A DNA stretch of 47,871 nt, from the NCBI GenBank assembly GCA_963575745.1, contig CAUYUJ010003028.1, forward strand, positions 35,001 to 82,871, given 5' to 3'. A program made the position numbers and the translations under genes. Below are positions 30,658 through 40,599 of the stretch, in pieces. Origin of the DNA: Prorocentrum cordatum (lineage: Eukaryota; Sar; Dinophyceae; Prorocentrales; Prorocentraceae). A model generated the notes under the pieces. That model was not told the origin of the DNA and did not search any database. It saw nothing but the letters and a program-made list of their open reading frames with translations. How positions within the stretch are numbered: the first letter of the stretch is position 1; every line of letters begins with the position of its first letter.

Positions 30658-33600
30658 TCAGCGTCGGCAGGCACCGACGCTTGTGTTTGCAATCTGCACA
30701 AACTTTTGATAGAGCTGCGTTGGTGTGAACAGTAAGCGGTCACCGCTTACGTCTGCGGCCTGAGATTCAGCCACGACGCCAATCGCCGACAAGTTGCTAG
30801 CATTGGCAGCTCGCGTTCCATGCACTACCCATTGAGCTCTGGGAAGCTCGGCCCAATTGGACATGGGCAGGCCCATGGCCTGCCTCATAGCCGAACACTT
30901 CTCCGCGTGCTCCACCTGGAAACAGTTAGACAACCAGACGTAGCGAGGCGTCCTAGCATTGCCTCCCACGGTCACGCATCCTCGGAATCGGAGGGCGGCG
31001 CCTTCGCCATCCACGAAAAACTTCTCCGTGCAAACGATGCCACCTTTCAGAAACAAGGCCCAGTTCATTGACTCGTGCATCCTCCCTGGGTTAGAAGTTA
31101 CAACAACATCAGCCAGCATTGCACTATGCACCAACGTGAGATGCATCGAGTTACATTTTTCTAACGCTGACTGCGAGCAACTTTCTGCGCCTGCCGAGTG
31201 CACGTAGACGGGCATCCCTGCCTCGATGTGCAAATCTAACTTTTCTGTTGCAGCACGTTTGCGCGCAGCTGCTCGCAAGCGGCCGTCTCTGAGAGATATT
31301 TTGTGATCCCGCATATGTGCTTCAAGAGGTACATCACCTGCCATCGTCTCTGAATCTAAAAGGTAATTCTCACGAATGCCGACCATGCGATTAGCGGTTC
31401 CTTTATCCTGATTGAATTGGAGCTCCGCTGACATAGAGGCGTCCCATATTGCAGCCGCAGATACTACGGCCTGACGCTGCATGTCCCCCAACGTCGTCGC
31501 CACAGACCCGTCATCGGTGAGCCGGCATGCCTTCGAAACGGAGTCCTGACGCGCCCGCGCCAGGCCTACCAGAGATCTCTTAGTTGAGGTTCTCAACTTA
31601 CCAGTGTTGCCGTTCACTTTGGCGAAATCTGTCTCACGCGGGTTTCCATAGAAGTGCGCCCAAACAGTTGTAGCGAGTTCGCAGACAACGTCGATCCCAT
31701 TGGGCTTCATGTCGTTGACAAGCTTCGTTTCGTCGTTCTCGACGCCCTCGCTCAAAGAACCGCGCCTTCGATCTAACAACCAATCTTGCATGTTGTGCAC
31801 GTGCTCCACCCCAGATGTAGTCATACCGCTCCATGTCCCAAGCCGAAGGACCACCTCTCTGAGCTCCCGGTGTCTGCCACCACATGCGAGCAGAACGTCG
31901 CGCCACGCACCGAACGTGCATGCGCAGCCAGGCTCACTTAGCTTCCTGACAGCTGCAGGTAGGAGGGCGTCGTACTGGCACTGCAATGCTTGCTTTGGCA
32001 AGTTGAGCAGCTGAGCCAAACGGGGGAGGCACGCATCCTGATCGATTCCAGTTATACTGCAAATGCGGCCTGGGTTGAAAATCGCAAACGACTGTAAGAT
32101 ACTCCACGAGGGAAACTCAGCGTGGACGACAGATATAGCCAAAGCAACCCATGCGTGCGCGTGTCTATAGGCATCATCCAATGCAGCTTGTGGCAAAGCC
32201 CCAGCCCAGCCTATTTGGTAAGGTGTGCCGTTGATGTGAAAAACCTTTGGCCGAGTAAGTTTGTCGTGCAGCATCTTAGCCCACGTTGCCGGCAATGCGA
32301 ATGCTTGCCGTTGCATGAACAAAACTTGTACTCGACGTGCCCACTTAGCCAGTGCAAAGTTCAAGTCAGAAACGTCATACGCCTCTGTATCCAAGAACCT
32401 GATGAACTCGAGCGATATCGCACCAGCCTCCGCAATGAGCCCAATGAGCAATGCCCGCGCGATCCCTTGCTGCCCAGACATGAACTCGATGAAAGCCTGG
32501 AAGTCCTTGCCTAGATCGTTCCCCTGACGTAAGATGCACAGCTTTTTAGCAAGCAAGCACATCTCTGGGCATCGTTTATCCGAACCCTATCCCCATCTAG
32601 GTGGCCTTTTCTCCACTTGGGGATTTACCCCCCGAGATGGGGATATAGGCCGTCTCCCTCGGGTTTTGGAGGGTATATCCCCAAGTCGGGGGCGGCGGGA
32701 GGGGGTGGGCTGGTGGGAGGCTTCATGGGGTTGGGGTTAGGTTAACCGATACTGAATCTCATCGAAAAACACGATAAAGCGAATCAGAGGCCGCAGGGCA
32801 GAGTCAAAACGATGCTTGGCGTTCGACATGTTTCTTATGTGGGAAAGTTCAACATGTTCTGGGTTCTGTCCGATCGATTGTTGGAACAATCTCTGAAGAT
32901 GGTCACTGTTCTTCACCCGCTGGATAACCGATGTCGGACCCATGACGATGGTGCCAACGATGGCCTGGATTGCGCCGACGGCGTCCCACGGGCGCTCCAA
33001 GATCCTCGCGGGCAGCAAGAAACATATTTTGGGCATGGCCAGGATTCTGTTCTAACTTGGGCTAAGATAAAAGGGTTCGGCGGGGCGCCGCTAGGCTAGG
33101 GGAAAATTCAAACCAACAACAGGCAGAGGGGGTGGGGTCGGACTTCTCGCCCCCCGGGGTCCTCCTTGCCGAGTGCGTCGCATCCTTCAGCAGCAGTTTT
33201 GTACGGGGCAGCAGCGAGTTAGGATTATCGTGGAAAGCGTCCGTCACCATCTCTCCACATGCTTGCGTGGTTGGATCGGCGTCTGCATCGAAAACCTCAT
33301 GCATATTCCTGATATGCTCGTACAGGCTTCTATCGAAAATTGGCTGAGGACCACCCTTGGCCAGATAAGGAGCTCCGTGACCAGTCGTGCAGAAGTTGGT
33401 CATGGTTTGCTGCAAAGCCTCTGCATAAGCGCTCGCAGCATCGGGTTGCTCGGCCTTGATCTTTACAAAGTCTGAATGACCAAACACACCCCTGCGAACG
33501 GACAGCGTGTCCAGCCTACCAGCTGAGAACTTTATAGTAAACCTGTGTTTTCTCCCATCAGCATGAAAGACAATAGAACTAGAATTGCGACTGTGTTCGC

Positions 33601-34048
33601 GATCTACACTCCTGAGCCCCTCTGCTAGACAGAACTGCATCCGATGGATCTTCTTGCGGTGGCCGATGCCACTAACGGCTTTGACGGCGCCGCCCTGCGA
33701 CCGGTTCTGCAGCACTTTCAAAAACGCAGCCTTGGTCGGAGCGCTGCGTTCGCCCCTCAGTTCGTCTGCAATCTCGACGCAATGGGGGCACTTGAGAAAG
33801 GCAGCAACGTTATCCTTATGTGACTGCGTCTGGGCGTGCGACCCGAACCGTTCCGCCTTGCACTTGGCGACGCATCTCCCAAACTCGTCTTGAGAACCGT
33901 TCAGGTGGCATGCTTTGCAACCAACGCTGCCATCTTTAAAAAACAACCAAGAACCCAGCTTCGGCTGTTCTGCGCATAAGAGACATTTCTTTTGCCATCG
34001 AACTTTGGCGAGCGCGCCTGGTTGGGCAGCCCGCCGAGACCTTGCCAT
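30658..34048 (-). CDS. Gene F: BED-type zinc-finger protein, hAT-transposase-like, about 1011 residues
   Basis: The start is the ATG at 34048, two bases past the leader relic. Three blocks join in one frame if introns 33005-33164 and about 32563-32757 are removed. Near the N-terminus are CLLC and CKAC with aromatic WLFF between, then HAQTQSH after about 25 residues: C-x2-C...H-x5-H, the layout of BED-type fingers found in hAT transposases and their domesticated relatives. Exon 2 has NMSNAKHRFDSALRPLIRFI, a type of segment that precedes the hAT core. Exon 3 (634 residues) is uninterrupted and protein-like, with GTWSGMTTSGVEHVHNMQDW, but I cannot place a catalytic triad or a C-terminal dimerisation motif. 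It may be a dead or domesticated transposase or an unrelated DNA-binding protein. Only the finger assignment is reasonably safe. No terminal inverted repeats flank it. Confidence 0.7.
32563..32757 (-). other. Gene F intron 2 (about 195 bp), interleaved hairpins inside
   Basis: Removal joins TTC GAT GAG to ATG TGC TTG. GAGAT stands at both junctions, so the cut point is ambiguous and the 5' end is non-canonical (AG or AT). The interior contains two interleaved inverted repeats: TATCCCCATCT / AGATGGGGATA (32588 and 32635) and ACTTGGGGAT / ATCCCCAAGT (32615 and 32677). Confidence 0.5.
33005..33164 (-). other. Gene F intron 1 (160 bp, GA-AG)
   Basis: Minus strand CTCGGCAAG|GAGGACC opens it and CTGCCCGCGAG|GATCTTGG closes it. 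Removal keeps phase (A-R, then ILERPWD) and skips an out-of-frame Ser/Pro stretch with a stop. GA-AG introns with AG|G at both ends are known in dinoflagellates. Confidence 0.6.
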
Positions 34049-34049
34049 G

Positions 34050-34070
34050 ATGGAGCCAAAACGGCTACGG
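34050..34070 (-). other. Spliced-leader relic directly before gene F
   Basis: Matches the SL at about 18 of 21 positions: CCGTAGCC, one A-to-G change, TTTTGGCTC. It is the best relic in the window with that at 40077. Only two bases separate it from the ATG, so gene F's mRNA had a minimal 5' leader when copied. Confidence 0.9.
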
Positions 34071-35035
34071 ATTGGCAGTTGCAGCAGCAATTGAAACAGG
34101 TGCGAGCACGAGCATGCATGAGGCTTGGCTTGTATTCCCCAGACAGTGATTGCACTCAATGACGGACGGCCCTTTTGAATAGCATAAACAAGTATTTGTC
34201 GCGGTTGATTCGCAACTACACCGTTCGGGGTCCATGCGTCGACATTGTTTGTTGCCACTAGTTACTGTGGTATGTTCTCGTCTAATATACACGTGCCCCT
34301 AGCCGTCGCCATGAGGGCCTCCCCCGTGGGGGGTCAGTAGCGTTGTTGCAAGAGCACTCATAACCCTACCCTACCATTCATCATATTTATCTGAAACACC
34401 CTCTACTCCCATCACCCCTCTTCGCATGCCTCCTAGAATATCTTTCTCCGATGGCCCATCTCAGGCTCTCCAAGGAGGAGGCGGGGGAGGCTAAAGAGGA
34501 AAGCGAGGAAAAAGGGATAGGGAGGAGAGAGCGAGGAGGAGTTGCCAGGGATAGGGGTATGATCCGCGTTGAGGAGGAGGAGGTGGTCGCGCGGAAGAGG
34601 ACGGGGTGCGGGACCTAAGCCAGCGACGACGACGACGACTAGGCTACGACACGACGACGATGGCACCGCTCCCCCCGGCGGTGCGCGGCGCGCGGGGCCG
34701 CCTGCGCAGCGAAGGTGTCGTCGACCGCCGCGCCGCGGCCCTCCTCCTCATTGCTCCTCCTCACCCATCCCCCCCCTCTTCCTCGTCCGCATCTACTTCT
34801 GCTTTCGCGGGGGCGCGGGGGATGGGCCAGAGGAAATGGTGGAGGTTATCGGAGGGCGTGTTTTTCATTGCCATGGCAGGCCCAACGCGGCGGTGCAAGT
34901 TGCAAAAGCAACGTGTTGTCCGGAGCAGCAAGTAATAGGCAGGCCGGCGAGGGGCCCGAAATGCTCTTACAAAGACAACAAAGAAAAAACCATCGACGTG
35001 GTGCGGGTCAGCAGGAATCGCCATTGCCCGGCGGC
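34071..35035. other. Intergenic between genes E and F; no gene
   Basis: Holds a GGA-rich patch (34470-34600) and GAC triplets near 34620. Plus-strand Arg/Ser-rich frames are not credible. No promoter signal recognised. Confidence 0.6.
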
Positions 35036-35848
35036 TCATTGGATGCCGCCAAGTTCGTCCTCCTGCACTTGCTCCCAGCCTGGATCTGCCTCGTCATCTT
35101 GCCATTCGGCACCAGGCAGCGTCGGCCAATGCCCAATCGCTGACACTCGATCGTCGTGAGACCTCCACGGGCTGGCCGCTTCGCTGAGAACGACGTAGTA
35201 CCACGGGTTGGGCCAGCAGGTCGCGTTGCCAATGATCGGACCACCCTTCGCAAAACCCTTGCTGTTCTTGAACAGGCGAACTCGGTTGACAGATTCTGCC
35301 GGGTAGCCCAGGGATGAAATCAAGCATTTCTTGAAAGTACGCGCTGTACAGTTCGAGTCTGGAAGTGGCGTGACGTTCGATCTGCCGAAGGCTGGGTTCG
35401 GCACAGCAATCGGAATCCACTTCACCAAGTCTTGGATGAACGTCTGGTACTTCATGTAGGGTTCCTGGTCAACTCCTGGGACATCTGAAGACGGAGTCTG
35501 GTCGCCGTCGCCCATTGAGACTTCCGTGGTAGATATGAAGAGGCGAGTCCCCTTGTGGATCACGTACTCGTCCCACAGCGGCGTCGTCGTGGGATCGCCC
35601 GGCACAGCGGCAGTGTCAGTGTCCGCGCTGCCAGTCGAGCCCACAGCATAGACGAAGAACGACACATCCTTGTAGCAACTCACGTCCTCCTTGATCGCCC
35701 GCAAGATCTGGCCAACCTCGATCCCATCTTGGTAGTTTGGGTTCGTGCCCCGAGGGGCGCAGATTTGGATCCATGTCTGTTGCGATGCGAACCAGCACGG
35801 CACCTTCTCAGCAAACGAAACATTGTTTCCTGTAGTAATGAGCATCAT
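35036..35848 (-). CDS. Gene E: unknown 270-residue protein
   Basis: I do not recognise this family. The frame runs from ATG-ATG at 35848 to a stop near 35036 with even, globular composition: FAEKVPCWFASQQTWIQICA, GQILRAIKEDVSCYKDVSFF, YVIHKGTRLFISTTEVSMGD, FIQDLVKWIPIAVPNPAFGR, GGPIIGNATCWPNPWYYVVL. It has no signal peptide or membrane segment; the C-terminus is acidic and Trp-containing (AEWQDDEADPGWEQVQEDEL). A decayed leader relic lies 65 bp upstream, and the gene is intronless as far as I can see, fitting a retrocopy. The start is chosen because it is the first ATG after the relic. Confidence 0.75.
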   Translation of the reverse strand: MMLITTGNNVSFAEKVPCWFASQQTWIQICAPRGTNPNYQDGIEVGQILRAIKEDVSCYKDVSFFVYAVGSTGSADTDTAAVPGDPTTTPLWDEYVIHKGTRLFISTTEVSMGDGDQTPSSDVPGVDQEPYMKYQTFIQDLVKWIPIAVPNPAFGRSNVTPLPDSNCTARTFKKCLISSLGYPAESVNRVRLFKNSKGFAKGGPIIGNATCWPNPWYYVVLSEAASPWRSHDDRVSAIGHWPTLPGAEWQDDEADPGWEQVQEDELGGIQ

Positions 35849-35913
35849 CGCTGCACTTCGAAGGAAAACCCAAATGTCACCACTCTATGGTACAGGCTGT
35901 CGCACCTAGAATG

Positions 35914-35934
35914 CTTGAGCCAGTATTGCTATGA
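35914..35934 (-). other. Decayed spliced-leader relic upstream of gene E
   Basis: About 16 of 21 positions match: GCTCAAG and TAGC intact, the T-run damaged. Spacing to the ATG is 65 bp. Confidence 0.65.
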
Positions 35935-36504
35935 TCCGCCGCCTGGCGATCGTGCTTACTTGTTTGATGGCTGTTGCTTGCTGCTGGGTGTTTGTTAAGT
36001 TTTACATCCATGTACGACTGTTTGACACTTAGTTGTTGCACTGTCGTTTGATGTTCGGATATCGGTTTGTTCTTTTGTCGGTCACTGTATGCTGGCGGCA
36101 AAAACACTGATTGGGGCCCACTGGCGGCAAAGACACTGATTGGGGTCCACGCCAGCGAGCACTTGTAGTCATTGTTTAGTGCAAATGTTATTGCGCCCCG
36201 CTCTGTGTTGCATGTGGCTCCAATAACTCGCTGATTGGGGTCCACGCTGGCGCTCCCGGGGCTTGGTGATGGAATGACGTGCGATGATGATGCTGATGAT
36301 AATCAGGTTCGAGTTTCACCCATGTTAACCTCGCCTCCCAACGGCAAAGAAAAGACTAAGTCAAACGAGGCACGACGCATGCAACATATACGACGATTGA
36401 CACACAATCTAACAACTGCTGCAAGCGGGCATGCATTCTGGCAACCCTTAAAGTTGGGCACACTGCGATCTCCGATGGCGCCCTGCTGCGCCTCGATGGT
36501 GTAG
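35935..36504. other. Intergenic between D and E, with short repeats; possible gene remnant
   Basis: CTGGCGGCAAAAACACTGAT-type units occur at 36091 and 36121, and CTGATTGGGGTCCACGCTGGCG again at 36231. A minus-strand frame (36245-35877, MDPNQRVIGATCNTERGAIT) includes text vaguely like the end of a SPRY domain (GAITFALNND). Too short and unsupported to call. Confidence 0.4.
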
Positions 36505-37455
36505 TCAGTACTGCACGTCTCCGAGTTGGTCTTGCCTCGCCTCGATCTTGTAGTTCACAGTGAAGACCACATGGCGCGAGCCCTGCACGAAACCCTCACG
36601 GACGTTCTGCTGCCACACCTGTTTGAACATCTCCTTGACGGGCGGGGGCATGCTGGAGCGCGTAGCGTAGACGTGCGTGACCTGGATGGCGGCGCGCCTC
36701 TCGCGAGGCCCCCCGCGGATCAGCTTCGCCGCATGCGCGGCAGCGTCGTCGAGCTTGCGCTTCTTGTCATCGGCCACCGCCGCCGCCGCACGGCTGCCCT
36801 CGGACTCATCGCGGGTCAGACGCCGCTGCTCGGCGCCATCGACGACGATCGGGCCCGCCGGCTGCGCCGCCCGTTTCGGCGCGGCGGCCGCCGCCGCCGA
36901 CGACGGAGGCTCCGGCGACGTCGGCGCGACCTCGCCCACGTCGTTCGGCGGCTGCGCCGTTGCCGCGGCCGCCGCCGCTGCCGAAGGTGGCGGCGACAAA
37001 TACTTGGCCTTCGCCGGCAGCGGCGCCGCTGCCGCCGGCGCCATCGGAGCCTTGGCCTCGGCGGGCGACGGTGATTTCGTTGCCGACGGCGAGTGCGACG
37101 CCGCTGCCGGCGGCGCCTGCGGCGCACTGTCCTCGACGATCACCGTCTTGATCTGGCCGCCCAACTTGTTCAGGATAGGGGAGGGCGGCGCAACATCGCG
37201 ATGTTGCGCCATGGGCCGCGCCACAGCGCGGGGCGGCGGCTGCGACGCGGGGAGGCTGTCCTCATCAACTAGCGCATCAGCCTCGGCGCCAGCCGCGATG
37301 AAGGAAGCGCGGCTGCACTGCGGGATGATGCAATCACCACTGCGAAACGCAAGAGCGTCGCTGTCGGCAAAGCCAAGCTGGCTACCATCAATGCCGCCGA
37401 GGCCGTCCACGAGAGAGTCCGACATGCCGATGTCGATCTGAGACTCCTGCGTCAT
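36505..37455 (-). CDS. Gene D: unknown 316-residue Ala/Pro-rich protein
   Basis: The start is the ATG at 37455, about 80 bp after a leader relic. The acidic N-terminus (MTQESQIDIGMSDSLVDGLG) is followed by a disordered Ala/Pro/Ser/Lys middle (about residues 85-215; repeated PAEAKAPMAPAAAAPLP-like text), then a structured-looking C-terminus of about 100 residues: RDESEGSRAAAAVADDKKRK, AAIQVTHVYATRSSMPPPVK, EMFKQVWQQNVREGFVQGSR, HVVFTVNYKIEARQDQLGDV. No motif identifies a function; the C-terminal block could be a small binding domain. Long GC-rich shadow frames on the plus strand mirror it. The gene is intronless, consistent with a processed copy. Confidence 0.75.
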   Translation of the reverse strand: MTQESQIDIGMSDSLVDGLGGIDGSQLGFADSDALAFRSGDCIIPQCSRASFIAAGAEADALVDEDSLPASQPPPRAVARPMAQHRDVAPPSPILNKLGGQIKTVIVEDSAPQAPPAAASHSPSATKSPSPAEAKAPMAPAAAAPLPAKAKYLSPPPSAAAAAAATAQPPNDVGEVAPTSPEPPSSAAAAAAPKRAAQPAGPIVVDGAEQRRLTRDESEGSRAAAAVADDKKRKLDDAAAHAAKLIRGGPRERRAAIQVTHVYATRSSMPPPVKEMFKQVWQQNVREGFVQGSRHVVFTVNYKIEARQDQLGDVQY

Positions 37456-37524
37456 GTCGAGACGTGCGATGCCTCATAGTTTAAGGTAAGGAGATGCAGC
37501 TAGCCAAGTGCCAGCTCTGTCACG

Positions 37525-37558
37525 CCAGTGGCCAAATTCGTGCCAAAATGGGCTACGA
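37525..37558 (-). other. Spliced-leader relic upstream of gene D, possibly doubled
   Basis: Minus strand CGTAGCCCATTTTGGC matches the SL with one inserted C (37543-37557). It is followed at once by AATTTGGCCAC, which looks like the tail of a second, older relic. Doubled relics are expected after two rounds of trans-splicing and retroposition. Confidence 0.75.
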
Positions 37559-37785
37559 TGAGGGACATAGGAGGTGCGTAGTGGAGGAGGTGGTGACGGG
37601 AGTGGAGGATGCCCCGCGCGTCGACGGGCTCTGGGGGCGACGCCGCGCGACGATGTCGGGCTCAGCATGGCGGCCCCCGACCTCACGAGGCCTTAGACCC
37701 CCACCCCCCCGCTATATTCTCGAGGTTTCCCGACCTCCACTGGGGGGCATCTGAGATCGGAAGGGGTGAGGGCGGCCTGAGGCGT

Positions 37786-38140
37786 CTGACTGGCAGAAGC
37801 GAGTTGCTGGCCAGCAACTCGTTTCTGCCAGTCAGGGGCGCCCCCGACTGGCAGAAACGAGTTGCTGGGCCCCCTCGCGGCTGGCAGAAATGAGTTGCTG
37901 AGCAGATTTCGTACCCCAGCAACTCGTTTCTGCCAGTCAGGGGCGCCCCCGACTGGCAGAAACGAGTTGCTGGCCAGCAATTCGCTTCTGCCAGTCGGAG
38001 CCTCTGCGTGGCATTCGGGGGCGCTCCCGACCGGCAGGCCCTCGGGGGCGCTCCCGACTGGCAGAAATCGGGGGCGCTCCCGACTGACAGGACATCGGGG
38101 ACGCCCCCGACTGGCAGAACTCGGGGGCACTCCCGACTGA
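37786..38140. repeat. Array of inverted CTGGCAGAAACGAGTTGCTGG units
   Basis: A 50-bp palindrome centred at 37810/37811 (arms ACTGGCAGAA[A/G]CGAGTTGCTGG, one mismatch). A second one is centred at 37973/37974, with further single units between. To the right the array changes to direct repeats of CGGGGGCGCTCCCGACTGGCAG, about 31 bp each. Intergenic between C and D. Confidence 0.9.
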
Positions 38141-38360
38141 AAGGGCTGACCTGGACTGGCCACTGGACTCGGACACCCCCCCCCGCCGGCAGGCGCAGAC
38201 TGGAGGTGGAGGAGGAGGAGGGGGATGATAACAACGATGATGACTGATGACGAGGGCGTTTTTGTTTCCCAGCGCGCCCGGCGAGGGCTGAATCGTCGCG
38301 ATGCACGCCGATGCGCCTAACTAAGGACGCAACGATCTAGGTCCCCAGGGCGTGTTGTGT

Positions 38361-39288
38361 CTAAGGCGCCTCGGCGGCATCCATGGCAGACTTCAGGAGG
38401 CGCTGGACGACCGTCTTTGTAAACCCATTGCCGATCATGGCGCCGAGGGTGTGGTTGGACACATCTGAAAAGTCCATGAAAGCAATCTCATCGGTGGTGA
38501 AGCCCTGCAGCCGCATCATCTCTTTGCAACTCAAGCGCTTCGCCGTCTGCAGGTCCATGTACGAGAGGCCCTTGCACCTCGTCGCCGTGAGACACGGCGA
38601 GTAGCCGATTCCCATGTTGAGTTCGGAGCTGCCCATGTCGATGATGACGCCGTAGTCCGTCGCCTCCTTCCCCTCATCACGGGCCATGGCCTTGATGATC
38701 CCCAAAGCTTTAGAGATGTGTTCCTGGACCATGGGGCTGAACCTCTCTAGGGGGTAGTTGCTGTAATTCACGAAGGGTGGTCGTGGCTGGTCGTAGATGA
38801 TGCCCAAGTCCAGGTGGTCAACATCTGACGGCCACTCGAATGTCACACTGCTCCGACCCATGCGCTTCACAGCCACGATGTAGAAGCGCTCCCTGCTCTG
38901 CGGCACGCGCCCGACGCGCAGCGAGTTGAGGGTATTCATATACACGTCGTAGCACTGCCCCCCAGTTGCACGGTCTATGATGGCCTTGATCTTCTTCACG
39001 ATCGCGTTCAGTGTAGCCTCGTGCTTCTGAGCCATGCCTTTCACGTTCTCCAGCATGACCACGCGAGGCTGTTGCTTCTCGATGTACGCAGTGATGTACT
39101 TCCACAATTAAAAAATTCGCAGGGGGCATTGTTATAGAGGAAAAGAATTGATAAAGATGGCTCAAAGTTTAGAATAGAAAGAGACCAACACACAATCTTA
39201 ATAAAGACATAATACAAAGACACGGGGGTTCCACAAAGATTGCGCGGGGAATCGTACGCGCTCCATGGCGCCAGCTATGCTGAACAAA

Positions 39289-39319
<31 letters not shown>

Positions 39320-39474
39320 TAAAAAAAAAAAAAAAAAAAAACCAAAAAAAAAAAAAAAGAAAACAAAAACAAACAAAAAAAAAAAAAAAATAAAAAAGAA
39401 AGAAAAAAAATTAACAACAACACTACACAAAAAAAAAAAACGCAAAAAAAAAAAAAATCACACCAAAACAAAAA

Positions 39475-39522
<48 letters not shown>

Positions 39523-40012
39523 AAATAAAAAAAAAAAAAAAAAGGTGGTTTTGGCAAGGGAATCCGCCCGTCAGGATATCCACGTAGGGGGCCTGGTCCA
39601 CGAAGCCACGCGAAAGGTCGGTGTACTCCTGGCCTACTAGCACGTTTGCCCTCAGCCACGCCTGAGCAGACTTGTCGCACTCGCACCAGAACTCGAACTC
39701 GAAGTTGCGAGACCCGATCGCCTTCAATGCCCAGTGGTCTGTCCCCATGCCCGAGCAGACCGAACCCACCTTGATGCAAGAAGGCAATGCGAAGCAACAG
39801 TGGGCCCCTGGATGGTAAGCGGATGGCTTTTGAACGAACTTGCTCGTGGCCGGTTTCTTGAGCTTCTTAACCTCAGACTTCGACGGCTTAGCTCTAGCTT
39901 TAGGCGTGCCCTTGCCCCTAGTAGCCTTAGTGAACTTAGTCTTGCCCTGGGCAGCGCCGCGCGCCGTTGGACCCTTCAAGCCCACCACGGCCGAGCCCCA
40001 GTCCATGTCCAT
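38361..40012 (-). CDS. Gene C: cytosine-5 DNA methyltransferase, interrupted
   Basis: Transfers methyl from S-adenosylmethionine to cytosine C5 in nuclear DNA. Motifs in order: a basic N-terminal tail (KATRGKGTPKARAKPSKSEV, about residues 29-48); motif I VGSVCSGMGTDHWAL (82-96), the AdoMet site; motif II FWCECD; motif IV GGFPCQ (149-154), with the catalytic Cys; then, after the break, motif VI PRVVMLENVKGM, motif VIII QSRERFYIVAV, motif IX KEMMRLQGFTTDEI and motif X GAMIGNGFTKTVVQ. After GGFPCQ-NH comes a 259-bp T-rich tract (sense strand), then FSIAG with LW exactly 11 residues later, as in the family, then a 129-bp insertion, then LWKYITAYIEKQQPR to the stop. About 420 residues without the interruptions. 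A leader relic lies upstream. DNA methyltransferases carried by retrotransposons are known in dinoflagellates; no reverse transcriptase is seen here. As it stands it is probably inactive unless both interruptions are spliced out. Confidence 0.88.
39100..39236. mobile_element. 129-bp insertion in gene C with 8-bp direct repeats
   Basis: TTCCACAA at 39100-39107 and again at 39229-39236 bounds 121 bp of A/T-richer, unrelated sequence. Excising one repeat plus the middle (129 bp, 43 codons) joins ...PAQS to LWKYITAYI in frame. The repeats look like a target-site duplication. No coding potential. Confidence 0.6.
39285..39543. repeat. 259-bp A-rich tract (plus strand) inside gene C
   Basis: Nearly pure A with scattered C, T and G, between the codons for PCQNH and FSIAG of the methyltransferase. 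Base-calling in such a tract is unreliable, so its length and the reading frame across it cannot be trusted. It could be an expanded T-tract, an intron, a poly(A) insertion or an assembly error. Confidence 0.9.
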
Positions 40013-40047
40013 ATCGCCGGCGGTGGTTTACCCGCCACGCGGCGACT

Positions 40048-40097
40048 TCCAGCCAAAGTATCCCGATACTTCAACTATTGAGCCAAAATGGCTGTGG
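40048..40097 (-). other. Spliced-leader relic upstream of gene C, with a possible second older copy
   Basis: 40077-40097 matches the SL at about 18 of 21 positions, with GCCATTTTGGCTCAA intact. Just downstream on the minus strand, TACTTTGGCTGGAAG (about 40048-40062) resembles a second, decayed TTTTGGCTCAAG. The ATG of gene C follows at 40012. Confidence 0.88.
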
Positions 40098-40440
40098 AGG
40101 GGGAGGGGTGGAAGGACCCCCAAGGAGGACGGCGGCAGCCTGAGCAGGCCTTGCTCCCAAAGGATTGTTTTTTGGGGGGTCGCCGCGCTGGCCCTCGGCG
40201 GGGCCCCGCGTCGCCGCGGCTGGACGCAGCTCGGAAGACTGGTATTATATCACTCATGTGATTGCGGTAATCCTTGTAATCTTCCTCCTCCTCATCATCA
40301 TCATTATCCTCCTCGCCCCCCCTCCCTCCCTCCCACCTCCTCATGCTCAGAAGGCCTGGACCTCCTCCTCCTCCTCGGCCCTTCCAGGTACGAGGAGGAG
40401 GAGGGGGGAGGAGGAGACAGACGCTCGGGGACGCGAAATA

Positions 40441-40494
<54 letters not shown>

Positions 40495-40557
40495 GCGGCG
40501 GGGCGGCGGCGGGGCCGCCGGCGCGCGGCCTGCGTAGTGAAGATGAGCCCGAAATAA

Positions 40558-40599
<42 letters not shown>

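Noticed and set aside
36526-37441. Plus-strand ORFs of 182 and 254 residues opposite gene D
   Set aside because: They are antisense shadows of the GC-rich Ala/Pro codons of gene D.
39229-39285. A tRNA-like or SINE-like promoter in the gene C insertion (GTACGATTCC resembling a B box)
   Set aside because: No T-arm or acceptor stem can be formed, and the same bases read as FSIAG...LW of the methyltransferase.
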